This document shows, piece after piece, positions 56,630 to 64,000 of a stretch of DNA of 64,000 bases. The stretch's first letter is position 1; each line of letters begins with the position of its first letter. The notes under the pieces are model-generated. The model was not told where the DNA came from. It did no database searches and saw only the letters and a program-made list of their open reading frames with translations. Source of the stretch: an uncultured beta proteobacterium (GTDB lineage: Bacteria; Pseudomonadota; Gammaproteobacteria; Burkholderiales; SG8-41); the NCBI GenBank assembly GCA_903885665.1, contig CAISJL010000126.1, forward strand, positions 36,260 through 100,259, given 5' to 3'. The translations under genes were made by a program, and so were the position numbers.

Positions 56630-57202
56630 GTGAGTAAAGACTATAAATCTATGGATCGTAAATTGCGCCATCGTGATAACGGTGGATCGATGTTTATCGG
56701 TATTTTAATTGGCTTAGTATTAGGCTTAGCCATTGCATTAGGTGTGGCATGGTATATCAACAAAATGCCTAGCCCTTTTCAACAGCGCGACAAAAATGCC
56801 AAAACAGACGTCACCAAAGCGACTGAAAAAAATGGCAAAGATGCAGACGGTAAATCTGCCAACGATAAATCGCGATTTGATTTCTACAAAATGCTACCAG
56901 GCTCCGAAGAGCAAGCTGTAGATTTACCATCACGCGATACTAAAAGTACTGCCAAAGAATTTTTCTACTTACAAGTCGGCAGTTTTCAAAACGCCCCAGA
57001 AGCCGACAACCTAAAAGCGCAAGTCGCTCTCATTGGATTGCAAGCCACCATACAAACCATTAGCTCGGCTGAACGTGGTGTTTTACACCGCGTTCGACTA
57101 GGGCCTTTTGGCAATGTCGATGATGTGAATCGAAACCGTGAAATTTTGAAAAAAAATGGAATCGAAGCAACACTCATTAAAGGTCGGGATTCAGATAAGT
57201 AG
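56630..57202 (+). CDS. SPOR-domain (FtsN-like) membrane protein
   Basis: Bitopic protein of 190 aa. A basic cytoplasmic N-terminus (MDRKLRHRDNGG) precedes a single helix (MFIGILIGLVLGLAIALGVAWYI, ~22-44). A Lys/Asp-rich linker leads to a C-terminal SPOR domain (FFYLQVGSFQNAPEADNLKAQ to EATLIKG) that binds denuded septal glycan. This architecture and its place behind argS match the FtsN-like proteins of Burkholderiales, which act in cell division. Start at GTG 56630. Confidence 0.88.
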   Translation: MSKDYKSMDRKLRHRDNGGSMFIGILIGLVLGLAIALGVAWYINKMPSPFQQRDKNAKTDVTKATEKNGKDADGKSANDKSRFDFYKMLPGSEEQAVDLPSRDTKSTAKEFFYLQVGSFQNAPEADNLKAQVALIGLQATIQTISSAERGVLHRVRLGPFGNVDDVNRNREILKKNGIEATLIKGRDSDK

Positions 57203-57242
57203 TCCTTCTAAATCTTTTAATTTTTAGATTGGTGTAGCCCAC

Positions 57243-57935
57243 GTGAATACATATAAGCAATTCCTAAAATATACCTGCCAAGCCTTACTCATTAGCTTGT
57301 GCTTTTTTCAATTACCGGCCAACGCTCAAAGTAGTGGACCTATTGCTGGTAAGGAATATATAAAACTCAACCCTGCACAGCCTACGGATAGCGGTCAGAA
57401 AATTGAGCTCTTAGAATTTTTTTGGTACGGCTGCCCGCATTGCGAACATCTGCAAGCGCCTCTCAACGTTTGGTTAAAAAAACTGCCGCCTGATGTAGTG
57501 CTAAAACACACACCTGCTGTTTTTGATGACTCTTGGTTACCGCTGACCCGTGCTTACTACACCATCGAAACCATGGGATTAGTAGACAAACTACATGGCG
57601 AATTTTTTAATGCCATACACAAACAAAATCAGCGCTTAAAAGATGCAGCAACTATCATTGATTGGGCCGCGAGTAAGGGCGTAGACCGCAAAACATTTAG
57701 CGACACTTACAATTCATTTGGTATTAATGGTCGCACCCAACGCTCAGTAGAACTTACGCGCAAATTTGATGTCACTGGCACACCATCGATTGCCATCGAT
57801 GGTAAATATCTCACGGCTCCATCCATGACCCTCCGCGCCGACCGCTCTGTCGATTATGATCGGTTCTTCAAAGTGATTGATGCATTAATCATAGAGGCGC
57901 GCAAAACAAAGTCTCCAACTAAAGCCGGTAAATAA
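57243..57935 (+). CDS. dsbA: Thiol:disulfide interchange protein DsbA
   Basis: Periplasmic disulfide-introducing oxidase, 230 aa. The signal peptide ends near PANAQ (residue ~29). The thioredoxin active site is FFWYGCPHCEHL (Cys64-Pro-His-Cys67). The cis-Pro loop is VTGTPSIAIDGKYL. The insertion of helices between the two halves is normal for DsbA. Start at GTG. It converges with waaC, and a hairpin spans the stop of waaC. Confidence 0.95.
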   Translation: MNTYKQFLKYTCQALLISLCFFQLPANAQSSGPIAGKEYIKLNPAQPTDSGQKIELLEFFWYGCPHCEHLQAPLNVWLKKLPPDVVLKHTPAVFDDSWLPLTRAYYTIETMGLVDKLHGEFFNAIHKQNQRLKDAATIIDWAASKGVDRKTFSDTYNSFGINGRTQRSVELTRKFDVTGTPSIAIDGKYLTAPSMTLRADRSVDYDRFFKVIDALIIEARKTKSPTKAGK

Positions 57936-57949
57936 AGAACCGGTATCCG

Positions 57950-57972
57950 CCTCTGAACACCTAGTTCAGAGG
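57950..57972. terminator. 8-bp hairpin between convergent dsbA and waaC
   Basis: CCTCTGAA, a 7-nt loop and TTCAGAGG form a perfect stem overlapping the waaC stop. There is no U-tract, so its terminator role is tentative. Confidence 0.45.
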
Positions 57973-58986
57973 TGCTGTTGATGGATATTGCATAATCTGT
58001 TGCCAAGCCTGCCAAACCTGATTTAAATCAGGCTGTGCATCACCTGGATTTACCCCGCCTATGCTTACTTGATGCGCCCCACCTTGTGGGCCTGCGCGAA
58101 AAGCGCGTGCTTGACTAAAAATCTGAAGATGCGGCAAATTCAAAGCAACTGCTAAATGCGATAGGCCGGTATCAACGCCAATCACCCCTCGCGCTAAGGA
58201 CATACATTGCGCCAATTGATCTAGAGGCATCTCGGGTAACACACACACTGCCTCGCTGTGCTCAGATAAATGTGCCGCAATACGTGCCACCCGCGCTTGT
58301 TCAAGATTACCTGCTTGCGGTAATACCACACGCTCGCCTTGAGCAATTAAGCGTTTGGCGATGGCTATCCATTGATGTTCCGGCCATTCATTATCGGCTC
58401 TTGTAGTGCCATGTACTAACCAAACACCAGACTGCGCAGCAGTCATACACTCGCTAACCCCAGCGTTCCATTCCCACAATACCTGTGGCGCATACTGGGC
58501 ATAGTCATAATTCATAGCTAGGCCACACAGCAAGCGATAACGATCAATAGCATGAATCCGCCACGGCATCGGTAGGGCACGGTCCACCATAAACCGCACT
58601 GGCCATTCGTAACTACAGGCCTCACTCTGATTGCCGAAGCTATACCTTAAGCCCGTGTCCGATAACCGGGCCAAACGTGCCACCCATGCCGATTTGATTA
58701 AACCTTGGACATCAATCACAACATCGTAGGCTTGCTCACGCAACACTGCTTTAAATTGTTGATACTCTGCTCGGGTAACAACGCTCAACCACGAACGACG
58801 CCAACGGCGTTGCGCAATAGGAATAACCCGTTGCACACCCTGTAAACCGCCTAACAAGGATGCAAAGTTTTCCTCCACCACCCAATCAATCTTCGCCTCG
58901 GGATTGTTTCGTAACAGATCTTGAATCACTGGCGTTGTTTGAATGACATCGCCAAGAGATGACATTTTGACAATCAAAATATGCAT
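57961..58986 (-). CDS. waaC: Lipopolysaccharide heptosyltransferase I
   Basis: Adds the first L,D-heptose to Kdo in the LPS inner core, GT9 family, 341 aa, peripheral to the inner membrane. N-terminus MHILIVKMSSLGDVIQTTPVIQDL is the family start. DVVIDVQGLIKSAWVARL and LVHGTTRADNEWPEHQWIAIA fit the WaaC subgroup, and the sugar-nucleotide site GVIGVDTGLSHLAVAL is intact. It implies an LPS-bearing Gram-negative with heptose core. Confidence 0.92.
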   Translation of the reverse strand: MHILIVKMSSLGDVIQTTPVIQDLLRNNPEAKIDWVVEENFASLLGGLQGVQRVIPIAQRRWRRSWLSVVTRAEYQQFKAVLREQAYDVVIDVQGLIKSAWVARLARLSDTGLRYSFGNQSEACSYEWPVRFMVDRALPMPWRIHAIDRYRLLCGLAMNYDYAQYAPQVLWEWNAGVSECMTAAQSGVWLVHGTTRADNEWPEHQWIAIAKRLIAQGERVVLPQAGNLEQARVARIAAHLSEHSEAVCVLPEMPLDQLAQCMSLARGVIGVDTGLSHLAVALNLPHLQIFSQARAFRAGPQGGAHQVSIGGVNPGDAQPDLNQVWQAWQQIMQYPSTAPLN

Positions 58987-59057
58987 GATCGCAACACGCC
59001 CTTTAGACTAATCCCGAGTGGATAGAATCAAACATAGGTTTCAGCGACAACAACAGT

Positions 59058-59204
59058 ATGGCTTCATCGACTATATTGAATCTATATGATCCCGAAATTC
59101 TATCATTTCAGGATCAAGGGCATCGTGTTTTATTACAGCGCTATTGGGTTATTGGATGGATGCTACCCGTGCGTACCTTACAAACCAGTATAGTAAAAAT
59201 GTAA
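59058..59204 (+). other. Possible 48-codon ORF between waaC and the small hypothetical
   Basis: An open frame beginning MASSTILNLYDPEILSFQDQ, too short for the track, with no ribosome-binding site. A near-perfect 11-bp hairpin (59088-59115) lies within it, and it overlaps the end of the minus-strand gene. It could be a gene fragment or chance. Confidence 0.2.
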
Positions 59205-59681
59205 GGGCACACTCGCGCGGCTCCGATAACGTTCAAAGGCGTTATTAATCCCTGGTATCACTCTGACGTGTTGATGATTGAGTCGCAACACAAAGTGCTG
59301 CGAATCAACCGTCATAAATGAATCAATCCAACTGCCCTCTTTCCGTGAAAATTCTTGGATAGAACAGGAATGAGAGAACAACTTTGCAAACTGTAGCCAA
59401 CGTGGCTGTTCTTGCTCAACGAGTTGTAGATCACTAACCAACACTACTAAACGATTCACAGGGTTAGAAACTAAAAACCGATGATACAATTTTAAGCGAT
59501 GGGATAAATTATGCTCTGGACTTAATACACTTTCGTAGATACGAATGGTATGTCGTGCTTGAGGAATCATCCAATCGACAAAAGCATTGTAATTTTTTTT
59601 ACTGTGTACCACTGATCGTCTTGATTTAGGCTGTGAGTATGGCGCAGAAATCTCCGTCGCTGCCGTTCGTGATGTATGCAT
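59178..59681 (-). CDS. Hypothetical protein, DUF7931/phospholipase-D-fold-like
   Basis: Soluble protein of 167 aa with no signal peptide. The layout (AFVDWMIPQARHTIRIYESVLSPE, then RLVVLVSDLQLVEQ, then RWLQFAKLFSHSCSIQEF, then SFMTVDSQHFVLRLNHQHVRVIPGINN) resembles the DUF7931 proteins of betaproteobacteria, which look like half of a phospholipase-D fold without the HKD catalytic motif. CGGAGGAG precedes the ATG, supporting real translation. The first ~25 residues are polar and probably disordered. Function is unknown. Confidence 0.65.
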   Translation of the reverse strand: MHTSRTAATEISAPYSQPKSRRSVVHSKKNYNAFVDWMIPQARHTIRIYESVLSPEHNLSHRLKLYHRFLVSNPVNRLVVLVSDLQLVEQEQPRWLQFAKLFSHSCSIQEFSRKEGSWIDSFMTVDSQHFVLRLNHQHVRVIPGINNAFERYRSRASVPLHFYYTGL

Positions 59682-60040
59682 AAAAAAACTCCTCCGAAAG
59701 GTTTAAGTCGTGACTTCGGTGACGTAGATTCTATGATTTTCAATTCAAAATCAAGCACTACCGATCGATTGTTCTAATTATTTTTATGCGAAAAATAATA
59801 TTCATTATTTAATGAATATTATTTAATTCACGTATTAATTTAGTGATTTATTTTGCATGTTGCATCTTTATTTTAATCACTCTGTACTGTTATGCAGTGG
59901 CCCTAATCCACAAACAATTTTTCACAATGTGAAATGATTGAGAATAGATTTTGATATGGCTCGGAGGAAAGAAGATTTAGGCAAGCAACTCCGCCGGTCA
60001 TATTGTGTGCATTTAGTAGCACCGCGAATCAGCGTGTTCA
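59682..60040. other. AT-rich gap with large inverted repeat
   Basis: About 360 bases without a supportable gene. It holds a perfect 14-bp inverted repeat (59793-59824), a 6-bp palindrome TTCACA-A-TGTGAA at 59921-59933, and the upstream region of the small hypothetical gene. A 30-codon plus-strand ORF starting MARRKEDLG at ~59956 is not convincing. Confidence 0.5.
59793..59824. repeat. Perfect 14-bp inverted repeat
   Basis: AAATAATATTCATT, then ATTT, then AATGAATATTATTT. It is all AT except one C/G per arm. It lies ~110 nt upstream of the small hypothetical gene. Confidence 0.7.
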
Positions 60041-60600
60041 CTACTTTATAGCAGAATTGTCGTACACAAACTTTAGCACTGACACCATACCAAGATTCTC
60101 ACGTAAAAAACCTATGGATTTAAAATCAAACTGTTGATAACCAAACACAATAAAAGCAGGTCTAACCTAAGCCCATACAAGTTCATTACTCGTAGAGCAG
60201 TTCTTCAATTTTGGAGTGTGATTTCTGAGTTACGGTATAGCAATCCTTGAAACTGGTGTAACCACTAACTAGTACGACCCAATCGTTTTTAAATTTGAGT
60301 TCAATTTAATAATTTCAATTTCTGACAATACAACCTCAGCCTTTGCGTGAAGTCGATCATCACGAATCTTGCGCTTTTTATAGATTGAGAAATACATTCA
60401 GGGCAAATATCAAACCCTTTGAGTAATCGATACCGCTCCGCAATCACCTAATTTGCAATAACCTTGAAAGCAAGGCCCTTATCGTCCCCACGTGCGATCT
60501 CCTTGTGTAACAGTTTGATTTGGTAGGCCAAGTAGAAGTCAATGATCAAGCTCCTCAACCTAAGAATAAGCAGAAAGTAAACAAGGAAATCGACTCGACT
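60041..60600 (-). pseudogene. Decayed minus-strand gene with several frameshifts
   Basis: Hand translation of the minus strand gives four protein-like pieces in different frames, in order: DFYLAYQIKLLHKEIARGDD...FKVIAN-stop-VIAERYRLLKGFDICPEC; KKRKIRDDRLHAKAEVVLSE...IIKLN; FKNDWVVLVSGYTSFKDCYT...KIEELLYE-stop; RPAFIVFGYQQFDFKSIGFL...FVYDNSAIK-stop. The order, spacing and amino-acid composition suggest one ancestral protein of ~180 aa or more, broken by at least three frameshifts and one stop. The family is not recognised. It sits between glmS and the small hypothetical, near an IS30 element ~3 kb away. Confidence 0.5.
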
Positions 60601-60614
60601 ACCCCCTAACAAAA

Positions 60615-62441
60615 TTACTCCACGGTCACCGACTTCGCTAAATTACGCGGTTTATCAACATCTGTGCCGCGCTGCAAGGCGGTGTGATAAGCCAACAACT
60701 GCAATGGTATGGTATGTAGAATTGGGGATAGCAATCCAGCATGATCGGGCATTTGAATCACATGCACGCCTTCACTCTCAGCAATATGCGTATCTTGGTC
60801 AGCCAATATATAGAGCTCGCCACCTCGGGCATGTACTTCTTGGAGATTAGATTTTAACTTCTCTAGCAATGTATCGCGTGGCGCTACTGCAATGACTGGC
60901 ATTTTGGCATCCACTAAGGCCAAAGGCCCATGCTTTAGCTCCCCTGCAGCATAGGCTTCGGCATGGATATATGAAATCTCTTTGAGTTTTAATGCGCCTT
61001 CCATGGCAATTGGGTAATGCACGCCTCGTCCTAAAAATAGTGCATGTTCTTTACACGCAAATACCGTTGCCCATTCAACAATGGCGGGCTCTACTCGTAA
61101 TACATGCTCAAGAGCTAAGGGCAGATGTCGTAAGGCGACGAGCATTTCTTTTTCTTGCGCCAGACTTAAGCGTTGTCGTTGTTTAGCGAGCGCTAATGTA
61201 AATAATACTAAGGCAACCAGTTGTGTGGTAAAGGCTTTGGTTGATGCCACGCCAATCTCTGGGCCTGCACGCGTTAAAAAGTGTAGATCAGAGGCTCTCA
61301 CCAAAGCAGACTCTGGTACATTACAAATGCTTAGGCTGTATAGATGGCCCATTTTTTTGGCCTGTTGTAATGCGGCTAATGTATCTGCTGTTTCACCGGA
61401 TTGTGATAAGGTTAATATCAGCGTTTGCGGGTTTACTACAGAATCACGGTAACGATATTCACTTGCAATTTCAACTTGGCAAGGAATACCGGCAATGGCT
61501 TCCAACCAATATCGTGCCACCATGCCAGCGTGATAACTAGTGCCGCAGGCAATAATAGTGACACCGGTAATTGTTGCAAATATATGCGGTGCTTGTGGGC
61601 CAAATAGTTGCGGTGTAATCGTGCTGGCTCGTGTCACCATTTCTAGCGTATTCGCTACGGCCATGGGCTGTTCGAATATTTCTTTTTGCATATAGTGGTG
61701 ATATTGGCCCAACTCTACGGCAGCAGCAGAGATTGATGATAATTGCTCTGTACGATGCACACGCTCACCTTGCTGATTCCAGATTTGAATATGTTGGAGT
61801 TGCAGTTCTGCGCAATCGCCTTCTTCTAGGTAAACAATCCGTTGTGTCACTTGCACTAATGCCGAAGCATCAGAGGCCGCAAACTGTTCACCTTCACCTA
61901 AGCCCAATAATAAGGGCGCACCCATACGGGCCACTACCAAAGATTGCGTATTTGCTTCATGTACTACAGCAATGGCATATGCACCAATTAGTAATTTTAT
62001 GCTGGCTTTTACTGCTGCCACCAGATTATGTAACTTGGTGAATTCTTGATGTACTAAATGCGCAATGACTTCGGTATCAGTGTCAGACACAAACACATAA
62101 CCAGCAGATTGTAGTTGCTCTCGTAGCATTTCATGATTTTCGATAATGCCGTTGTGTACTACTGAAATACCGGACGAAATATGCGGATGCGCGTTCCTTT
62201 CTGAAGGCACGCCATGTGTTGCCCAGCGAGTATGCGCAATGCCTAATGTGCCTTGTATATGATCTTGTTGCGCTAAATGCTCAAGCTCTGCAACACGACC
62301 TTTACTGCGTATACGTTGCAAACCGTTTTTAACTATTGCTAACCCTGCTGAATCATAACCACGATACTCTAGGCGCTTGAGGCCTTCTATCAATATGGGC
62401 ACAACATCGCGTTGTGCAATTGCAGCGACTATGCCACACAT
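60615..62441 (-). CDS. glmS: Glutamine--fructose-6-phosphate aminotransferase (isomerizing)
   Basis: Makes glucosamine-6-phosphate from fructose-6-phosphate and glutamine, 608 aa. [33 protein letters not shown] begins with the N-terminal nucleophile Cys of the class II glutaminase. [18 protein letters not shown] is the glutamine site. Two SIS domains follow ([39 protein letters not shown]). The C-terminal NLAKSVTVE contains the catalytic Lys and conserved tail. It lies 19 nt after glmU, so the two form a glmUS operon for UDP-GlcNAc synthesis. Confidence 0.97.
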   Translation of the reverse strand: MCGIVAAIAQRDVVPILIEGLKRLEYRGYDSAGLAIVKNGLQRIRSKGRVAELEHLAQQDHIQGTLGIAHTRWATHGVPSERNAHPHISSGISVVHNGIIENHEMLREQLQSAGYVFVSDTDTEVIAHLVHQEFTKLHNLVAAVKASIKLLIGAYAIAVVHEANTQSLVVARMGAPLLLGLGEGEQFAASDASALVQVTQRIVYLEEGDCAELQLQHIQIWNQQGERVHRTEQLSSISAAAVELGQYHHYMQKEIFEQPMAVANTLEMVTRASTITPQLFGPQAPHIFATITGVTIIACGTSYHAGMVARYWLEAIAGIPCQVEIASEYRYRDSVVNPQTLILTLSQSGETADTLAALQQAKKMGHLYSLSICNVPESALVRASDLHFLTRAGPEIGVASTKAFTTQLVALVLFTLALAKQRQRLSLAQEKEMLVALRHLPLALEHVLRVEPAIVEWATVFACKEHALFLGRGVHYPIAMEGALKLKEISYIHAEAYAAGELKHGPLALVDAKMPVIAVAPRDTLLEKLKSNLQEVHARGGELYILADQDTHIAESEGVHVIQMPDHAGLLSPILHTIPLQLLAYHTALQRGTDVDKPRNLAKSVTVE

Positions 62442-62460
62442 ATTTGTTTACTCAGCATCA

Positions 62461-63825
62461 TTATGGTTTGTCTTTTTGAGGTCGTTGCCAATCTGGCAAG
62501 TGTTGCTGTGTTTTTGGGTTAATAATTAACCCACCGCTTGGCGTGTCACGCCAAACGGCTGTGCCTGCACCTACAGTTGCCCCTTTGGCCACGCGCACTG
62601 GTGCAATTAAGTGCACATCTGATCCAATATGTACATGATCTTCAATGATTGTTTTATGCTTATACGCCCCATCGTAATTACAAGTAATGGTGCCAGCACC
62701 AATATTAACGTCACAACCCACTTCGGCGTCGCCTATATAACTTAAATGATTTGCTTTTGAACCTGGTCCAATATGACTGGCTTTGACCTCTACAAAATTA
62801 CCAATGTGTACGTCATGATCTAATTGTGTTCCTGGTCTTATTCGTGCGTAAGGCCCAATACGACATCCCTCACCCAAGCTTGCACCTTCTAAGTATGAAA
62901 ATGCTTCTATCTTTGTTTGGGCGCCTACTTCAATATTTTTTAATACGCAATGCGCTCCAATGCTCACGCCATCAGCTAAGCGCACATTACCTTCAAATAA
63001 ACAATTTATATCAATGCTGACATCACGCCCACACACCAAAGTTCCCCGCACATCAATACGTGCAGGATCACTGATGGCCACACCAGCTTGCAGTAAACGC
63101 TGCGCTTCTTGCTGTTGATAATGGCGTTCAAGTTGCGCTAATTGTGCACGGCTATTCACACCCTGAATTGATATTGCATCGTTGGTGCAAACCCCCACTA
63201 CAGGCACGCTATCGGCAATTGCAAGCCCTACCACATCGGTTAAGTAATATTCTTTTTGAGCATTATTGTTGGTAAGTTTAGCTAACCACTGTTTTAGTCG
63301 TACCGTTGGCAGCGCCATAATGCCAGAGTTAATTTCTGTAATACTACGCTGGGCAGGGCTGGCATCTTTATCTTCTACGATAGCGGTTACTTGATGCTCA
63401 CTATTCCGAACGATGCGACCATATCCACTTGGGTCTGCTACAGTAGCACTTAAAATAGTCAGTTGTTCTGTGGCGTGATTAATCAGTGGTTGTAACAATT
63501 CCGTACTGACTAATGGCACATCGCCATATAAAACTAAGGTAATAGGTGCATCACCGAGATACGGCATTGCTTGTTGTAGTGCATGACCAGTACCGTGCTG
63601 CGGGTTTTGTAAGGCATAAACTAATTGTTCTTCACCCAACGCCACTTTAACTTGATCACCGCCGTGACCATAGACTATACAGATTGGATCTTGGCTTAAT
63701 TTTCTTGCGGTTGTGATCACATGTGATAGTAATGATCGACCGGCCAGCAAATGGAGTACCTTCGGTAGATCCGAATGCATTCGTTTGCCTTGGCCGGCAG
63801 CTAGAATCACAATTTGAGTGCGCAT
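62461..63825 (-). CDS. glmU: Bifunctional GlcNAc-1-phosphate uridyltransferase/glucosamine-1-phosphate acetyltransferase
   Basis: Last two steps to UDP-GlcNAc, about 454 aa. The uridyltransferase domain starts IVILAAGQGKRMHSDLPKVLH and includes QHGTGHALQQAMPYL and VLYGDVPLV. The left-handed beta-helix acetyltransferase follows from ~residue 250, with imperfect hexapeptide repeats and the catalytic HIGSDVHLIAPV-type and RIRPGTQLDHDVHIGNFVEVK segments. I use the ATG at 63825 (MRTQIVILAAG). The track GTG 33 nt upstream adds an unsupported MSFAEACDNPK. An IS30-family element ends ~110 nt upstream of this start. Confidence 0.96.
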   Translation of the reverse strand: MRTQIVILAAGQGKRMHSDLPKVLHLLAGRSLLSHVITTARKLSQDPICIVYGHGGDQVKVALGEEQLVYALQNPQHGTGHALQQAMPYLGDAPITLVLYGDVPLVSTELLQPLINHATEQLTILSATVADPSGYGRIVRNSEHQVTAIVEDKDASPAQRSITEINSGIMALPTVRLKQWLAKLTNNNAQKEYYLTDVVGLAIADSVPVVGVCTNDAISIQGVNSRAQLAQLERHYQQQEAQRLLQAGVAISDPARIDVRGTLVCGRDVSIDINCLFEGNVRLADGVSIGAHCVLKNIEVGAQTKIEAFSYLEGASLGEGCRIGPYARIRPGTQLDHDVHIGNFVEVKASHIGPGSKANHLSYIGDAEVGCDVNIGAGTITCNYDGAYKHKTIIEDHVHIGSDVHLIAPVRVAKGATVGAGTAVWRDTPSGGLIINPKTQQHLPDWQRPQKDKP

Positions 63826-63932
63826 TTTTGGATTATCGCATGCTTCAGCGAATGACACATCTGGCGTAAAACCAAAGTGGTTCGTAATTTGGTATCAGTT
63901 ATCAGTCATTTTTAATTATTAATTTGGTGGAT

Positions 63933-64000
63933 TCATTTACGAAGTGCAACACGTTTTATGGACTGCATAAATACTTCGTTGGGCGTTTTAAACCCTAATC
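63933..64000 (-). mobile_element. IS30-family transposase, C-terminal 21 codons (runs off window)
   Basis: The minus strand reads LGFKTPNEVFMQSIKRVALRK-stop. The conserved C-terminus of IS30-family transposases is (N-x-R-P-R-K)-x-L-G-(Y/F)-x-TP-x-EVF...VAL-R/H. The preceding DDE domain lies beyond the right edge. The GTTGCACTTCG sequence near the stop resembles IS30-family terminal repeats, but the exact element end between ~63,895 and 63,930 cannot be fixed from one side. Confidence 0.7.

Noticed and set aside
59956-60050. 30-codon plus-strand ORF starting MARRKEDLG
   Set aside because: Very short, overlaps the minus-strand pseudogene pieces, no ribosome-binding site.

Overview
The window looks like chromosomal DNA of a betaproteobacterium of the order Burkholderiales, of moderate G+C (about half, judged by eye). 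The evidence is gene order and gene content. The blocks mrcA | pilMNOPQ-aroK-aroB-dgt, gltB-gltD, hemE, priA, argS-SPOR-dsbA and engB | cytochrome c4-resB-ccsB are characteristic neighbourhoods in that order. The window also carries three complete tripartite-tricarboxylate (Bug-type) solute-binding proteins and the remnant of a fourth, a family strongly expanded in Burkholderiales. I found no rRNA, tRNA or CRISPR array.

Bases 1-15,300 are accessory metabolism, mostly on the + strand. A Bug receptor is followed by a PEP-mutase/isocitrate-lyase-type carbon-carbon lyase and LeuC/LeuD-type hydro-lyase subunits, plausibly a small 2-alkylmalate-type catabolic cassette. Then come a CorA-like transporter, a BaiN/PP_4765-type flavoprotein, dapE (- strand), a D-2-hydroxyacid dehydrogenase, further Bug receptors and a Bug remnant, a glycine-zipper envelope protein, a crotonase, an alpha/beta-hydrolase-fold protein lacking the usual Ser nucleophile, and an SthA-like transhydrogenase.

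Bases 15,300-27,300 hold an unusual ion channel with two voltage-sensor domains but one pore, an AT-rich gap, and a six-gene minus-strand operon. The operon encodes a biotin carrier, carboxyltransferase, biotin carboxylase, the two halves of an NDP-forming acyl-CoA ligase and a degenerate iron-ADH-fold protein. A GntR/FCD regulator is divergent to it, with a perfect palindrome between them, and a non-canonical crotonase and an SH3-like exported protein follow the regulator. This organic-acid activation plus acyl-CoA carboxylation cluster is the most likely place for undescribed biochemistry.

Bases 27,300-58,000 are conserved housekeeping: System II cytochrome c maturation and cytochrome c4, engB, hemB, PBP1A, the type IV pilus assembly and secretin operon, shikimate genes, dgt, glutamate synthase, hemE, priA, argS, an FtsN-like SPOR protein and dsbA. 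The last 6 kb hold waaC, a small DUF7931-like protein, a decayed minus-strand pseudogene, glmS and glmU. The 3' end of an IS30-family transposase enters at the right edge. Short AT-rich motifs such as AATAAAATCAAATAG recur in several intergenic gaps.
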